Translations under genes and position numbers: made by a program
DNA from: Boletus sp. NGJ
Taxonomy: Eukaryota; Basidiomycota; Agaricomycetes; Boletales; Boletaceae
Length of the DNA stretch: 64,000 bases
Direction: 5' to 3'
Assembly (NCBI GenBank): GCA_019096195.1
Contig: JAGTXK010000190.1
Span: 124,001 to 188,000 of the forward strand
Shown: one piece after another, positions 45,338-58,688 of the stretch
How the letters are laid out: the number at the start of each line of letters is the position of its first letter
How positions within the stretch are numbered: the first letter of the stretch is position 1
The notes under the pieces: generated by a model
Told to the model about the DNA's origin: nothing
The model's input: only the letters and a program-made list of their open reading frames with translations
Database searches by the model: none

Positions 45338-48062
45338 ATGGCAGCAGCAACGCTGGTGAATCCGCCGCCTCCACTGATAACGACCTCACCGCTGTCATCC
45401 TCGCCAATTTCTCCACTTCAGGACAATTCAGGGTCGCAGAGACAGAGTATCGCTTCCACAACCGGCACATCCTTCTTCACCGCCCGAATGTCCCCTCTGA
45501 CACCCAATACGCCCACCTCCTTTGACACATCCACCTCAAGACCGACCTCGACACACACCGCACTGGCTAGCGATTCTGAGTCGGTAACACCCCGACAAAT
45601 GTTTAGCAAACAAATGACCCAGACCCAGGAGCTCCATCTCGTCAAAATCACAGGTGACACCCTCGGTCCCGATTCGAATCCAGTCCCGGCCAATTCTGCT
45701 TTCCACGCCGTCAACAGAACCACCGTCATGCATGTCGTATCCAGCGACCTCGGCGTCCACGGCAATACACGCCCACATGTCTTTTCTCCGTTGGTGAATC
45801 CTGTTGGTCCCCCGCCACCGTCACCGCCAGCGAGCATTAAACAGGGTGAGGAGTTGGACGGCTCTCGACAAGGCACGGTGCACGTCCCTTCTCGGCCTTT
45901 GAAATCTGAACCATCCTCGCGCCCTGTCGTTTTTGAAGAACCCGTCGCCATTGAGCGGGCACGCAGTCCACCATCGACGTCGCGCGACCGGACTGGATCT
46001 GTAGATTCGCGTGAGACCCAACGGGGGCTCCCTCGTTCTCCGCCCTCTGCGTTCCCAAAACCATCCTTGTCGTCTCATCACGAACTCCTCCATCGGTCAT
46101 CGACAGACACGAGGCTGTCCACGCTGAGCGCGCGGACGGGCGTCTCGTCCACACGTGCACCCCGCACAATGGCGATCTCGGACGGAACGTCGGAGGCGTC
46201 AGGGTCAGGGTCTCCTTCTGGTTCGGCATCGGCATTGCCAGCAAGGTATCTGCGTGGGCATTCGTCGTCGTTGTCACAATCGCAGTCTCCCGGCGATGGG
46301 TATCTTCAGCCACCGACGGGTGGGAGCGGACCGAGTCACCCTACGAGACGGAACACGACTGGGGGACATATTCGCCCTGTGTGGTCAGCACCACAAGCGG
46401 GGTATGGGTACGACGTCAATACAGATATAGAAGACGACATTCAGTTGCAAGCAGAGCAGATCAGGAGGGAGAGGAAGCGAGCCAAGGCACAGAAAGATGC
46501 AGAAGAAGCGCTGACGCGCACGTCCTCTATGCGAAGGGGGTCTGTAGGGAAGGACGATGAGAACAAGGTGCTCGTTGGCAATTTGATTGGGGAAGACCAC
46601 GTCAACTACGTGCTCATGTACAACATGCTCACGGGGATCCGCATTGCTGTGAGTGCTGCGCTCGTTTTCGGATGAATACGGCCCATCGCCCATCCTTTTT
46701 GCTAGGTTTCACGATGCCAAGCAAAGATTAAACGACCACTTACTAACGAAGACTTCGCTGCACGACATAAGTACTCCTTTGACATGTACGCATTCACTCG
46801 ATGTGTCGTATGCACGATTCGCTTACGTCGTCGACAGTGTCGGAAATGAGCTAACACCCTCCGCGAAGTATGATTTCAAGTTTAAAGATTACGCGCCGTG
46901 GGTGTTCCGGGAGTTGCGAGAGGATTATTTTCAACTTGACCCTGCCGATTATCTGCTCTCACTAACGGCGAAATACATTCTCTCCGAGTTGGGGTCGCCG
47001 GGCAAGTCGGGCTCGTTTTTCTACTTCTCGCGCGATTACCGGTTTATCATCAAGACCATTCGTCATTCGGAGCACAAGTTTTTGCTCTCAATGCTCAAGG
47101 AATACTATACGCACGTGAAGAACAATCCGCACACGTTGTTGTCCCGGTTTTACGGCCTACATCGTGTCAAGCTCCCAAGGGGCCAAAAGATTCACTTCGT
47201 CATCATGAACAATTTGTTCCCGCCACACAAGGATGTCCACGAGACATACGATCTCAAGGGCAGTACTGTAGGGAGAGTGTACTCGGAAGAAAAGGCAAAA
47301 AAGAACCCCCGTGCGGTGCTGAAAGACCTCAACTGGATCAACCGCGGAAAGATGCTGGAGCTTGGACCGGAGAAGCGTGCGCTGTTGACGGAGCAACTCC
47401 GTCGTGACTCGGAATTCCTGAAGACGGTGCATGTGATGGATTACAGTTTGCTCGTCGGTATACACCTCGTCCAGCGTGGAAACAGGGACAATGTGCGCAG
47501 CAATACGCTTAAAGTCTTTTCGGTAAGTGGAGGCAGTGTTTTGTTGGACTGCTGCGCCGATAACGTTTCGGCAGCCCTCCGTACCCGCCATCCGTCGTAA
47601 AAACACCCAACACAAGGGCGCACGATCCCCCGAAGCCATTGCCATGAAGCGCGCGATGCGCCAATCTGATCTCCAGCGTCTCGGGTCGGACACACTTGAC
47701 CTACCTGAAGAAGATACGGGCGACCGACAACAATTCATCTTTTACCAAGACGAAGGTGGCCTCCAAGCGACTAACGAAGCGAACCAACCGATGGCAACGC
47801 TTTACTATCTTGGGATCATTGACATTCTGACGCCATATTCGGCTGTCAAACAATTGGAACACTTTTGGAAAGGCCTAAAAGCGGATCGCGTAAGTCGGCT
47901 CTCATTTGACAAAGGATTGCATGAAAAGGTGACCATGTATGCGATTTTCTTTAGCACAAAATCAGTCCGGTGCCGCCGCACGAATACGGCGACCGCTTCT
48001 TTGCATTTATGAAGGCCATCATGCGGGGAGGCGGTGGTGGTAATCGGTTCAAGGCGGAATGA
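45338..48062 (+). CDS. MSS4: Phosphatidylinositol-4-phosphate 5-kinase
   Basis: Five exons (45338-46648, 46706-46785, 46838-47522, 47575-47889, 47955-48062) sum to 2499 nt, 832 residues. The N-terminal roughly 390 residues are Ser/Pro/Thr-rich and probably disordered. The PIPK domain follows: GSFFYFSRDYRFIIKTI, the P-loop-like region and Lys, then YDLKGSTVGR, the MDYSLLVGIH catalytic-loop motif and, near the end, LYYLGIIDILTPYSAVKQLE with the IID of the activation side. The enzyme makes PI(4,5)P2 at the plasma membrane and controls actin and secretion. It lies 253 bp downstream of separase on the same strand. A Met seven codons upstream in frame is the alternative start. Intact. Confidence 0.95.
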
Positions 48063-48765
48063 ACGTGAACAATGTGTTTCATCTTTTCATTTCATCTTTT
48101 TTGGGAGTTTTGAGGGGACATGCCTTGTACTTCTCGCCTTTTCACGCTTCTCTTTTCCGGTTCCTGCTGCTTGATCTCGCGGGGGGTCGGAAAAGGAAGA
48201 AGAACGTCTCGTTTCTTGTTCTCGTGGACACGAGGTGGCTATTTTTTCTCTGTGACACTAGCTCGTTCGCAAAAAGCCAGAGGTATACCACAGTTCTAAT
48301 TTAATGCTCTGTTTCTCCCCCTTATTTTGTTATTTCTTTTCAGTGTCTCCCCTATTATTCACTATCTCGACTCCTATTCTTGTCTCTATATCTCTATCCC
48401 TATCGTTATCTTCAGCTGCGCGCACTCTTTGGAACGCTGACCGACACGCTCCTTGTCCCCTTTTCTCTTTTTTTATTCTCTTGGATCATCCGATGGACCC
48501 TCACTTTCGACACTCATTGCACTCTTTCTCGCTCATCATGCTTTCCTTCTCTTCTCTCGTCTCGTCTCGTCTCGTCCTTTATTCGCTTCTCTAGTCGCTA
48601 CTTCATCTGTAGGTTTTACCGCACGCATTAGATTACAAGTCTAGGGCATACAAAATCGACATTATACGTGTTCCTACATACGATTCCAGAATAAAAACGT
48701 CTCTCGCTCAGTGCTGCAGCGGGTTCGTCGAAGCCAAGGAGGTGGCACCCACCCCGCTACCGGCA
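48063..48765. other. Convergent 3' region between PIP5K and condensin
   Basis: The two genes end toward each other. The DNA is pyrimidine-rich on the plus strand with a short TCTCG/GTCTC microsatellite near 48554-48580. Open frames here are low-complexity. An AATAAA lies at about 48691, upstream of the condensin stop on the plus strand, and has no clear role. Confidence 0.5.
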
Positions 48766-51700
48766 TTACACGTACATGTCCTCGTCCTCGTCCTCGTCCT
48801 CGTGCATTCGGGCGCGTCGTTTGGGCCGAGCAGAGGACTCGGCCGGGGCTATGCTCTCAGGCTCGGGTTCGGACTCCTGAGCTTGGACCTTCTTTCGCGC
48901 CGCTGTGAATGGAACAAGGCAAAAGGGCAAGGAGCGTGAGTCGATCGAGAGCATATGAAAAAAAAGAAGAAGATTGGGGAGAACGCTCACATCGCCGCGT
49001 CGCCTTCTTCTTGGCAGCCGCCTTCTTCCCCTCGACGCGTTTCTCAAACGCTTGGTCTTCCACGCCTTGACGTTTATGTTCTTCGAGGATCTAACCCATT
49101 GTGTGAGCCAAAAAAAGAAAAAGGAAAAAAAAGGAGCGACACAAAGAACAGAAAACGACAACACCCACCGACTCAAACTCGTTCAACTCCGTATCCGGTT
49201 TATTCGCCGACTTGTTCGAGCGAGCCTTGGTCAAAATATCTGTGAAATGACCAAACACGACTTCCTCGTGCAACTTGTCCCGATAAAACTGTAATCCCTC
49301 GATCAGTTTCTTGACGGAGCGTTCCGACTTGAACGGGAGCAACGCGAGGCAAAAGGCAATATCGCGCCATTGACGGGGCTCTTCGGACAGTCGGAAACGT
49401 TGGCAGAGTTTTTCGACAATGTTTTCAGCTTGTTTTTCCTGGGGTGGAATCAGGGCGGATGAATGGGTGCGAAAGGGATCGGGGATCGGGAGGGAAGGGC
49501 TTACTTTTTCGATAAAGGAGAATATGTAGCGCATCGTGCTCTCGAATGCCTTTTCTTCGACGGCATGTTCTCCAGACGATAGATGGCTAATGACTGACGT
49601 ACGTTCCATGAGCTAAAGATGAATCCGAATCGGAGCGAACAATCCCCCTTACCATCCGGCAAGTTGTTGTAAATCGCATTGTCTTTCGTCGACAGTTCCG
49701 TAAAGAACAACTTTGCCAAATCCGACACCCGCGGCTCCTCGTCCTCCAAACACTTGGCCATCTCGCCCAATTGACCCTTGACCTTGATCATCCCGTTCAG
49801 AATGAGATGCGTGAGCACCATGAGCGTGTTTTTCTTTACGACTAGGTCTTGATCTGAAAGACCCTTGTAGAGCTCATTGCTGTTCTCGTCAACGATGCTA
49901 CTAAAGGAGACAGCAACATCGCCGAGCGCGATGACGATGTTACTACGGATGCTCGGGTCTTTGGACGTCTCAAGAATCTTGAACAGCAAGTGATGATGGT
50001 GGTCGCAGAATTGTGAGCTGACGCAGAGGAATTTCGCAAACGACAATGTCGCCATCGCACGGAGGGTTTGGTTCTAGCGATATGTTGTGAGCGGTCACGG
50101 ACGACGACGGTTGGGTTCAACCTACTTTGAACTTGTGGGGACTCCCACAAACGTGGACGAGGAGTGGTCCGTAGAGCGCCAACAAGGAGTGTTGCCCGTA
50201 CAAGAGCTCCGTTTCTCGCACTGCAGCGATCCGTTCACCAATCTCATCTTCGACATTGCCAGCGACCTGATCAAGTTCCTCGACTTCTTTCGACCCCTTG
50301 TTCCCCGAATTCGACCCCGCCGCGAGCTTCTCTGCTAAGAAGAACACGTCAGTACTCCTTTTCAAAGGACAATCACGGGACGAACCCAGCTCTTTCTCGT
50401 CCTTTTGGCGTTTCCATTCTCGCTCGACGAGTTCAAGAAAGACGATATGCTTAATCGCGACATGTCCCACGACGAATAAGAGCTGGCTGAGATGGAACAC
50501 GTCACCGACATCTTTCTCCCCCGACGCCTGCGTGGCCGAGATACCCTGCGACACAGGTGCGTGTGATGCAAAATCTGCCAACGCCGGAGGTTCGGCGTCC
50601 TCCATCGCATCCGGATCTCGCTCCTCGTTTACTGGCGCATCTGATGCTGGTGGCTGCGGCTTTCGCGTAAACGCGCGGCGAGTGAGGTTCTTGATGATCT
50701 CGTTACACAACCCGTCGGGGTGATCGCCAAGAGCGTAGATCGTGTTGATGGCTTGCTCAGCCATCCCGAACCATTCCTTGGAACGACAGGGATGCTCGAT
50801 GGCGTCTTGCAGTTTTTTGAAAATGGGATTTTCAATCTCCATGCGGAGGGTTTTGTTGAGAAGGGAGCCTGTCATCGCACTGTCGGTTCAAGCCACACGA
50901 AAAGTGTAGGTAAGCTTACCTTTGACTTTTTTCGCGCTGCCATTGAGCCGTTGAAGAGCAACGCACGTATACCGAGCGAGCGTAAGATCGGCCTGAGAAG
51001 TGACATAGGTCAAATCGCTATTAAGGGTCAAACGCAGTATTACCGTTCCCAGAGGGCCCAATCCTACTCTGAGTAAAACCTCGACCTTCTCCGATACGAC
51101 GCTACGTTTTGCCAGTGCAAACATACCGAGGATGATAATCGCGCCTCGACGTTGACACGCAGGAAGGGGTTTAGGAGAACCTAACAAAAAGAAAAAAGTT
51201 ATGCAACCGTTTGCATTGCAACACCCGGAGCAAACTCACTGTAGACCTGCCATAGCTTGTTGATAATGTCGTGATGAACGAGTTCCTCATCCATCATCGT
51301 CTTCATCATTTCCTCTAGGCTGGTCAACTCAGCTAGTGTTGAGTCATAGGTCAACCTAGTGGAGTCTGTGAGATGACACGGAAAGCCGGATGTTAATGCT
51401 CACTCGATCATGTTCTTTGCGATCCGGTTCACTTGTTGCTTCGGCTCCATGTCCGGCAAGGGATCAAAATATAAGCTGCGGTAGCAGTCTAATAGACGGG
51501 AGCGCACGCCCTTCAGCTCTTTCCCATCTTCTGAAGTCTGGCTGTTGTCTTTTGACCATATCAAATGAAGCATACGTTTAATCCCTAGCTGAAACGACTA
51601 TGAAGTCAATGGTATCGCAGGGGAGAATGCAAAGACTACCTCTGACGTTTGAAATTCGTACTCGCTGGTTACCCGGAAAAAATCCATCGACTCCAACACT

Positions 51701-53809
51701 TCTGCTTTGTTTGTACTGCCAAGCAGCTGCATGACAGATTCCATGCAACTTTCGATCGTCCTGATAAAGCTGAGTGCTTCCGAGTAGTATTTCTTCCGTA
51801 ATCTGAGATGGAGGACTTCGTTGGACTCCAGGGCAGCGAGGGCCTCTTGTTCCGAAGTCATCGCGGCAAGGTTAACCGTTGAATTGCGCGCCTTCTTCTT
51901 CCCTTTCTGTTTCTTCCGCTGGGGCAGCTCATCGTCCTCGTCCATTATGCAGTCCAAATCTGTATCCCTCGACTCGTCGACGTCCATCTCGTCGTCATCC
52001 TCTACGTTTGGTCTGATAGAAGTCATCAGAACAGAACAAACAACCAAGTCTGACACACACTTTTTCCTCTTTTTGCGAGCCCTTGGAGTGTTTTTGGCAT
52101 CGTCTGTTTGCATTTCATCTTCTTCTTCTTCACCATCGGCGTCCTCGTCTCCACTCTCTTCATCCTCCTGTTCCTCGTCATCTTCTCCTTCTTGCTCAGT
52201 TTCCTCCCCAGCGTCATCTCGTTCGACAGCCTTCCCGACAGCATGTTCTAATTTGTCCAGTTTAGTCGCCACTTCCTGATAATAGCCCTGCCATTTCTCA
52301 AGGTTCAGAGGACCGCCATGCATGAGTCCCCACGGATGGGTCATCACTAGCTTGGTTAATACCGCGACCGCCGACTTGCGCACCGTCGACGCCTTGTCTT
52401 CCAACATTGCTACGGCATGCTTCGTAATCTTGAGTCGCTGTTTCGGGAACGGGACACGGAGATCACATAGCTTCGAGAACGTGGCGAGGACTTTGGAGCG
52501 GACATACGAGGACAAGTCGAGCGTGCGTGAGATGAGGAGATCAAAAAGTCCGCTGAGCTGTTTGTGTGTTTGCGTCGAGTCATTTGTCATGTCTTCTGAA
52601 CTGGAGAGCTCGCGAATGAGTGAGCCGATGACTTCGACGAGGGCCATGCGCATTGGATATGACTAGGTGGATCTTCGTCGATGGGATGATTCTGAGAGAC
52701 AGGCACGTACCTCTGAATCTAGATGTTCGAGAAGAAGACTGATTTGCTTGAGTACCGACCGCGGAGACTCTTCACTAAACTTGACCAGGAAACGCGAAAA
52801 GGCTCTGGGACCCTTTGTGTCTTGTGCACTGAAAGTCATCCCAGCGATCTCGCGGAGAACCTCATCTCCAAGTTGGGCGTGATCAAAGTCTTTGGCAAGG
52901 TAAGACAGGAGCTCTGCCATTGGTTCGGAGAGATGTTCGTAATATTGCAGCGATTGCATGATGCTGATCTGCGCGGCAACAGTGTGACCATGGTGTTTGA
53001 CAGCGATACAGATGACTTTGTAGACGTTCATTTTGATGGTGTTGTCCTTCATGTATTGTTCACTCTCTGCGATGTGATACGCGGGTCGAGTAAGGCAACT
53101 GGCTCGAGGTTATCAACTCGATACTATGGGCGAGGTATAGAGAACACACGTCATGAAAGCATCCCTCTCTGGACTCGTCATCCAGATACGATGAGTTTTG
53201 AGTTTCATTGCCTTGGAGAACAGATCGAGTATCCCCGGTATCTGGTCCATCCAACTCCAACCCTCAGCGGTCCTCGCTGCAGCGCGTGAACTCCCTGGTT
53301 TACCACCTTTACCACGACGAACTCGCGGTTGCGGCTGCGGGGCATCTTCCTCGCCCCTCGATTTGACTTTTTCCGCGGCCGATACGAACCAGTGGAGGAG
53401 AAAGGCATACATCTCCAACGGTGCCTTGTGCGTCATGACGACTTGTTGATCCTCCTCTCTCGAATCCCTGATCGCCGCGTCTATATGCGCGCTGAAGCCC
53501 GACGCAACCGAATCGAGGAGTTTGCGCATGAGCGCGCCGGGGACTGCGTCTGAGTGTTTGAGTAGGCTACGAAAGATGTCGAATATCTCCGGGTCGGTAA
53601 TGGTTTCCGAGTTTCGTGCGATTCTGTCGACGGCAACTGTGAGACGGGGTGATCAGATACGACTCGGACATGTGCAGGTTGAGTGTCGACGCACGTTTTA
53701 GCAAAGGGCCAGGTTCGGTATCGTGAACGTCGTGTTCGTTGGGTATCTCATACGAAGAAGGGTCCTGGAGCGACTGGAGCTCGTCTTGCAGCTCAAACTC
53801 GTCGCTCAT
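48766..53809 (-). CDS. YCS4: Condensin complex subunit 1 (HEAT-repeat, CAP-D2 type)
   Basis: Minus-strand gene starting MSDEFELQDELQSL at 53809 and ending with an acidic EDEDEDMYV tail at 48769; the stop is TAA at 48766-48768. Most of the length is HEAT repeats spread over many exons. An acidic, Lys-rich linker (51900-52230) separates the halves. The hallmark Cnd1 stretch lies at 49690-49960 (IRSNIVIALGDVAVSFSSI, KKNTLMVLTHLILNGMIKVK, EMAKCLEDEEPRVSDLAKLF). Condensin I compacts mitotic chromosomes; this non-SMC subunit binds DNA with the kleisin. Exon borders were followed roughly, not summed. It diverges from RPB10 across 160 bp. Confidence 0.93.
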
Positions 53810-53969
53810 TGTTAAGCTCGCTGTTGTCAACAATGACGACGAGGCTGAACGCGTTCTTTGTGTGTCAATGAGAATCACGTGCACGCGTTCTTCGATATGT
53901 CATGTGATCATCAGCCCAATTCAATGACTAATGTGCGCACGGGTTTCCGGACCACCACCGACATCGACC
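53810..53969. promoter_or_regulatory. Bidirectional promoter between condensin subunit 1 and RPB10
   Basis: The two start codons (53809 minus, 53970 plus) are 160 bp apart and point outward, so both transcripts must start in or near this interval. No TATA box is seen. Confidence 0.75.
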
Positions 53970-54343
<374 letters not shown>

Positions 54344-55197
54344 CTGTTTTCGCTGTACACCCGCATACGTGTAAATCGACGTTGTACTCCTCCTTGGCAG
54401 GAGTGTGCTCCGCCATCTGAACTGCACTTGAATCACATCTGCCTTGCGCGGATATTGACGCTGGGGTGATATTCTTACCCTAGATCGTAACAACGTCCTT
54501 CGTCCTTTTTGTTGTGTCCATTCAGCTCATAGTCCAGTTGCAAGCTCACTGGCACCCCTTGAACCTCCCTAGGTATGTAGCCTTGACTGATCACTGACTA
54601 CCGTGTTCCTGCCCTAAATGGCGTCCTCCCGTCCGTCGAAAACACCCTTCCATCCCGTATCAGACAGATAACTCGCGATGGTCCCCTAACTCGTCACTTC
54701 GGTGCACATAAATCCCCTTAAGTGGCTGAATCTGCCGTCGATTGGACACTGGTAACGTCAGTTCTTCCACACTCACCCACCTCAAAACCAGATGCGCCGC
54801 TCACAACTCTATCGTGCAGCTCGCCTGAACCCTGCTAGCATGGCTCCGTAGTAAACGTCGCCGTGCCTTGTGCATCCAGGCTAACTTATGATTTGATTGC
54901 AGTCCGCTTGATTGGGTCCAGTTCCCGCCCTGCATGTCAACACGCAGTTTGCCCCGGTCAAGTTCAGGTTGTCACCTTTACCTGCCCAACCCTTTTGGGA
55001 ACACAATATGGTTCTTACCGCGGGATGTATGCTGTCTCATCTTAATTGGCTCGTTGTTTTGGTCCATGGCCTCATGATCAACCAGTGTGTTCTGATCCGA
55101 ATTGCCGCCAAGTATCCAGCATCACAAGTACGCATTCGAATTCTGCGGTCGTGTCAATCGACATGCCCCGCCCACCATTTGCCCCGAGGACTCCACC
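54344..55197. other. Convergent 3' region between RPB10 and NMD3
   Basis: Contains a frame over 54912-55643 whose 3' half is the shadow of NMD3 and whose 5' part shows no domain. I see no gene that I can support. Confidence 0.5.
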
Positions 55198-57183
55198 TCA
55201 GCTGGCCTTTTCATCATCACCCAACGTCATCTCATCAAAGTCCTCCAACAACTCCTCCACTTGAACATCAGGGAGCTCCCCTTCCTCTTCTGCGTCCTCT
55301 CCGTCTCCCTCCACACCCGCACCATTGCCTGGCTCGGGAACAACATCATCCACGTCCATCCTATATTGCCCTCCCTTCTTCCTCCCCGCGCTCGCATCGT
55401 GCATCTTCACGTCCTTGGCCTTGTACAGGTTCACGTTCGCCCTCAACTCGGGATCCTCCTCCAACTCTCTCAAAAACAACTCATAATCCTCCTCCACCTT
55501 CCTCTGATCCCGTCCACCCATCCTGCCAACCACACCCCTCCCACCACCCGTCTCCCCTTCCTCCCCTTCCTCCTTGGCAATACTCCGCAACTTCCACGCC
55601 CGCGTCCGAGTCTTTTTTCGCCGATTCGGATACGCCTTCTTGATGAGAATCACGTCTGGAATGCGATCTGCGGGCAGAGTCGCATAATCGTCCGAGTTGA
55701 AATTGGACGCAGTGAGGTAGTAGCCCATCGCGGTATCCCCCGGTTGAAGGATCCCCCCAAGGTGCGTGCGCGTATGCAATATCTGACTCGTCCCCCCCGC
55801 CGATTCATAGTCCATGAGCACGTCCTCCTTGTCGTGCCCCCCTGAACTTCGAAAGGCACCCGCAAGTGCGACCTGGGCGTCCGCGAGCACCCAACGGCCG
55901 CGACGTGTCCCGACGGGCTCGACGTCCAACACCGTGAACTCGACGAGATCGGTGATGCCCGCCAGTGCCGAAAACGGGGTACGCCAATACACCTGTGCAC
56001 TCACGTCGGCCGCTTGGAGCGTATTCACGTCCAGGAGCTGAAACGACGACCCCACACGCGTGCATATCGTCAACGGGGAGATGTTGGAGAGCGAACGCGC
56101 TTGTTTGAGAGGAATGCAGACGAGGTCGTCTTTGCAAATCGGGGCGATCTCGACCGAGTAGGTGAATCTATAGTTGGCCGTATTTGAATGAGTGTCAGTC
56201 GATAACAATTGCTCAGATCCCTTTGATCTGCGCCAGTCAAGCGGTGTTATTTTCCCAATTTATTAGAACCTTGATGAAGAGGGGCGACTGACCGCACAGG
56301 CACGACCCCCGTCAAAAACTCCACCATCCGTATCGCATGACTCCGTTGACTATAAAAGAAATCCAGCCCATCCCTCACCTCCTTGACGCCGACCGTATCC
56401 TTTTGCGCACCATGCTTCAAAATGAGTTGTTCGAGAAACAAAAACGTGCGCTTGTGCGCGACCTTTTGACGGACTTGAACGAGCGCCTTCCACGTGTTTT
56501 TCGCGGCAAGTTTGGTGCAGTCGGGACATTGGGTATGTTGCACAAGGTATTCGATCTCAAACACTTGCTCGAGGATGGTGGCAGTGAGCACCTACGTGTG
56601 TTGTGGTGCATGGGGAGAGGGTGTGATTCAGAATGGACGTAACGGGGAGCTATAGGACACGCGCATGACATACCTCTTTTTGAATCGTGAGCGAGACGCG
56701 CAAGCGCTTCGAGTGTGGTTCCGTCCAGATGAAATGGGCCTCGGTGAGGCGTACCTTGTTGAGCCCTTTGAGCCGCTTCAAACACAGCGCCAGAAGCTCC
56801 TGTGATTCCGGTTGTGCGAGCGTCCATGCAGAAGGCGGCGACAAGAAACGTTCGCAGTTGCGGCAGAACGAGACCGATGCTGGTGTAGCTCAATCAGTAA
56901 TCGGGTTGGACGAGACGCTAAGACGGGGGCGTACATTGTTTAGGAATGCCCTCTGTGATGTCCACGCTGGTGACGATGGGAGAGGTCGTCAGTGTACACG
57001 ACGCCGATCCCTGATTTATGCTCACCTATTTCGCAGACAACCTACACAAAGGTTGGCCGAGTTGGGCTCAATCGGTGTCCCTGATCGGTTTGCGTATGAA
57101 GATCATTCGAGCTTTGGACTGGAGGGACTCACCGCAATCAGCGCAAAGGACTCGATGAATGGCGGTCCAGGTATGAACTCCAT
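55198..57183 (-). CDS. NMD3: 60S ribosomal export adaptor NMD3, with a one-base lesion in exon 1
   Basis: Six minus-strand exons (57133-57183, 57026-57080, 56935-56966, 56674-56879, 56293-56591, 55198-56167) sum to 1613 nt, one short of 538 codons. The N-terminal zinc-binding part has VLCADCG, NLCVGCLR, DITEGIPKQ and SFCRNCERFLSPP in the expected frame; the rest shows CPDCTKLAAKNTWKALVQVRQ, RFTYSVEI and an RTHLGGILQPGDTAMGYYL block with an acidic C-terminus. NMD3 links the large subunit to the exportin Crm1. Upstream of VLCADCG the start-codon frame is off by one base near 57160, and a duplicate of this exon at 60101-60152 has the full 52 nt. So it is either a sequence error or a disabled start. 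Confidence 0.88.
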
Positions 57184-57329
57184 CGTGGGTGTCGTAGTAG
57201 GTAAAGTATGTGCCACTGACATTTTGCGTATGCGCTTAGTCACACTCAAGCGATAAGATAAGATCAGGATTCTCGAAAGATCGCCATTGGTACCAGATTC
57301 GTTAGGGTGTACAAGAATTTTACGACTAC

Positions 57330-58195
57330 TTACAACACAGCCTGTCCACGAGGTTCGAATGGCAACAACAATGAAATGAACCCTGCTAGAAGCAATATCG
57401 TACCAACCCAGATCGACACGGAGGTGTCCAAGTTGGCATACAACTCGACTACCAGCAATGGAATGCAGGACAGCAATGCAGCCAAACTTAACCATGATAG
57501 ATTATAGATTGGAAGAAGATGCGGTAAGTAGATCCAACTACGTACCAATTCAGTCGTGGGCTGGTTTTGTTCCATAGCAGAAAATTGCTCTTCTACTTTG
57601 GGGGCTGATGAGAATGTATTAGTTATGCCATGCTTCCAATGCTGCGATATTACATACCAGTGAGTTATGCGACGAAGCCATTATACCCAAGACGAGAGTG
57701 AGTACCGACCATGTCACGAACGAACTTATACTCACAATGGAAAAGCAAGACAAACCAGTGCTATTTCAACCAGCCCAACTGCGAGCAGAGGTAGAACAAA
57801 ACAGCTTATCCCACAGAATAATCAGCAAGCTAGTTGAGTACGCCAACTGCCGAGGTGCAAACAAGGGCTCGGCATGACTCGTGTTAAATATCGCCGGTTT
57901 TCTCACCACGCAGCAGTCACCATCTTGACCTGTTTCTCTGATGGACCCGTTCCAAACTTGTCAGTGTCTTTCAAGTATTCCACAGAGAAACAACTCGACC
58001 TCATTGTAAGATACGATCGCAGCCGCCCTTGCCACAATCCATGGGTTACTCGGGACTTTCGTAGATATCAAAGATAGATAATCGAAGGATCCAGAGGAGC
58101 ATCATCAGACCGCAGATGGTGGTAACGCCAGCCTTCGTCAGAAGACTTGTAACAAGGGGCTGGGGGGCCCACACACGAAGAATCCCATCCTGTGA
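57330..58195 (-). pseudogene. MFS transporter remnant (copy C)
   Basis: The minus strand carries the last exon (ELYANLDTSVSIWV, then a LLPFEPRGQAVL end with stop at 57330-57332), homologous to the end of the intact transporter, and further upstream pieces of its middle exons: a GPPAPCYKSSDEGWRY block near 58120-58190 and a decayed LAC-type membrane segment near 57830. Large parts are missing and frames are broken. It diverges from the WD40 pseudogene as copy B diverges from the intact WD40 gene. Confidence 0.85.
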
Positions 58196-58544
58196 GAACA
58201 TTCTTCTGGAGTATGAGCACTCGCTGTCGGAGAACGTCCTGGATGCACGCGTGTTTTTGCGAGGATATCACGAGCGGATTTAAGATGGATTGTAGGCACG
58301 TCGTGAACAGAGTCCTGCCAGTGGATACGACGAGCACTCAGGCCCGAATGTCCCAGGGTAAGATAGCAACAAGGAAAGGTTTTGCTAATGTCAACTGCTT
58401 GCCCGCCAGTGGTTGTCACAATGAGGTCACCTAGCCGAAATCCGACTAAGCCTAAGCGCCAAAGACACGAGGCACCTGTATGAACAGACCCACAGATAAG
58501 AACAAGGAAATCTATCCATGGACCAACGCTTCGCACCACGATTG

Positions 58545-58590
58545 AAACCGAAACACTTCTTTCTTTCACTCTTCTAAGCCCACGACTGTG
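58545..58590. repeat. Inverted copy of the WD40-MFS junction sequence
   Basis: Reverse complement of the stretch at 22511-22567 (and 19938-19994), in the equivalent position between MFS copy C and the WD40 pseudogene. Confidence 0.75.
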
Positions 58591-58688
58591 TACGCCATCG
58601 GTGAGGATGTCGTCGACAAAAACCGGTGCGTAGCAGCTCTAAGGAGCACGATGCTAACAATTAATAAGAATAAGACCAAACAATAGTA

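Noticed and set aside
54912-55845. Two long plus-strand ORFs near the NMD3 3' end
   Set aside because: Mostly antisense to the NMD3 C-terminal exon; the remaining upstream part has no recognisable feature.
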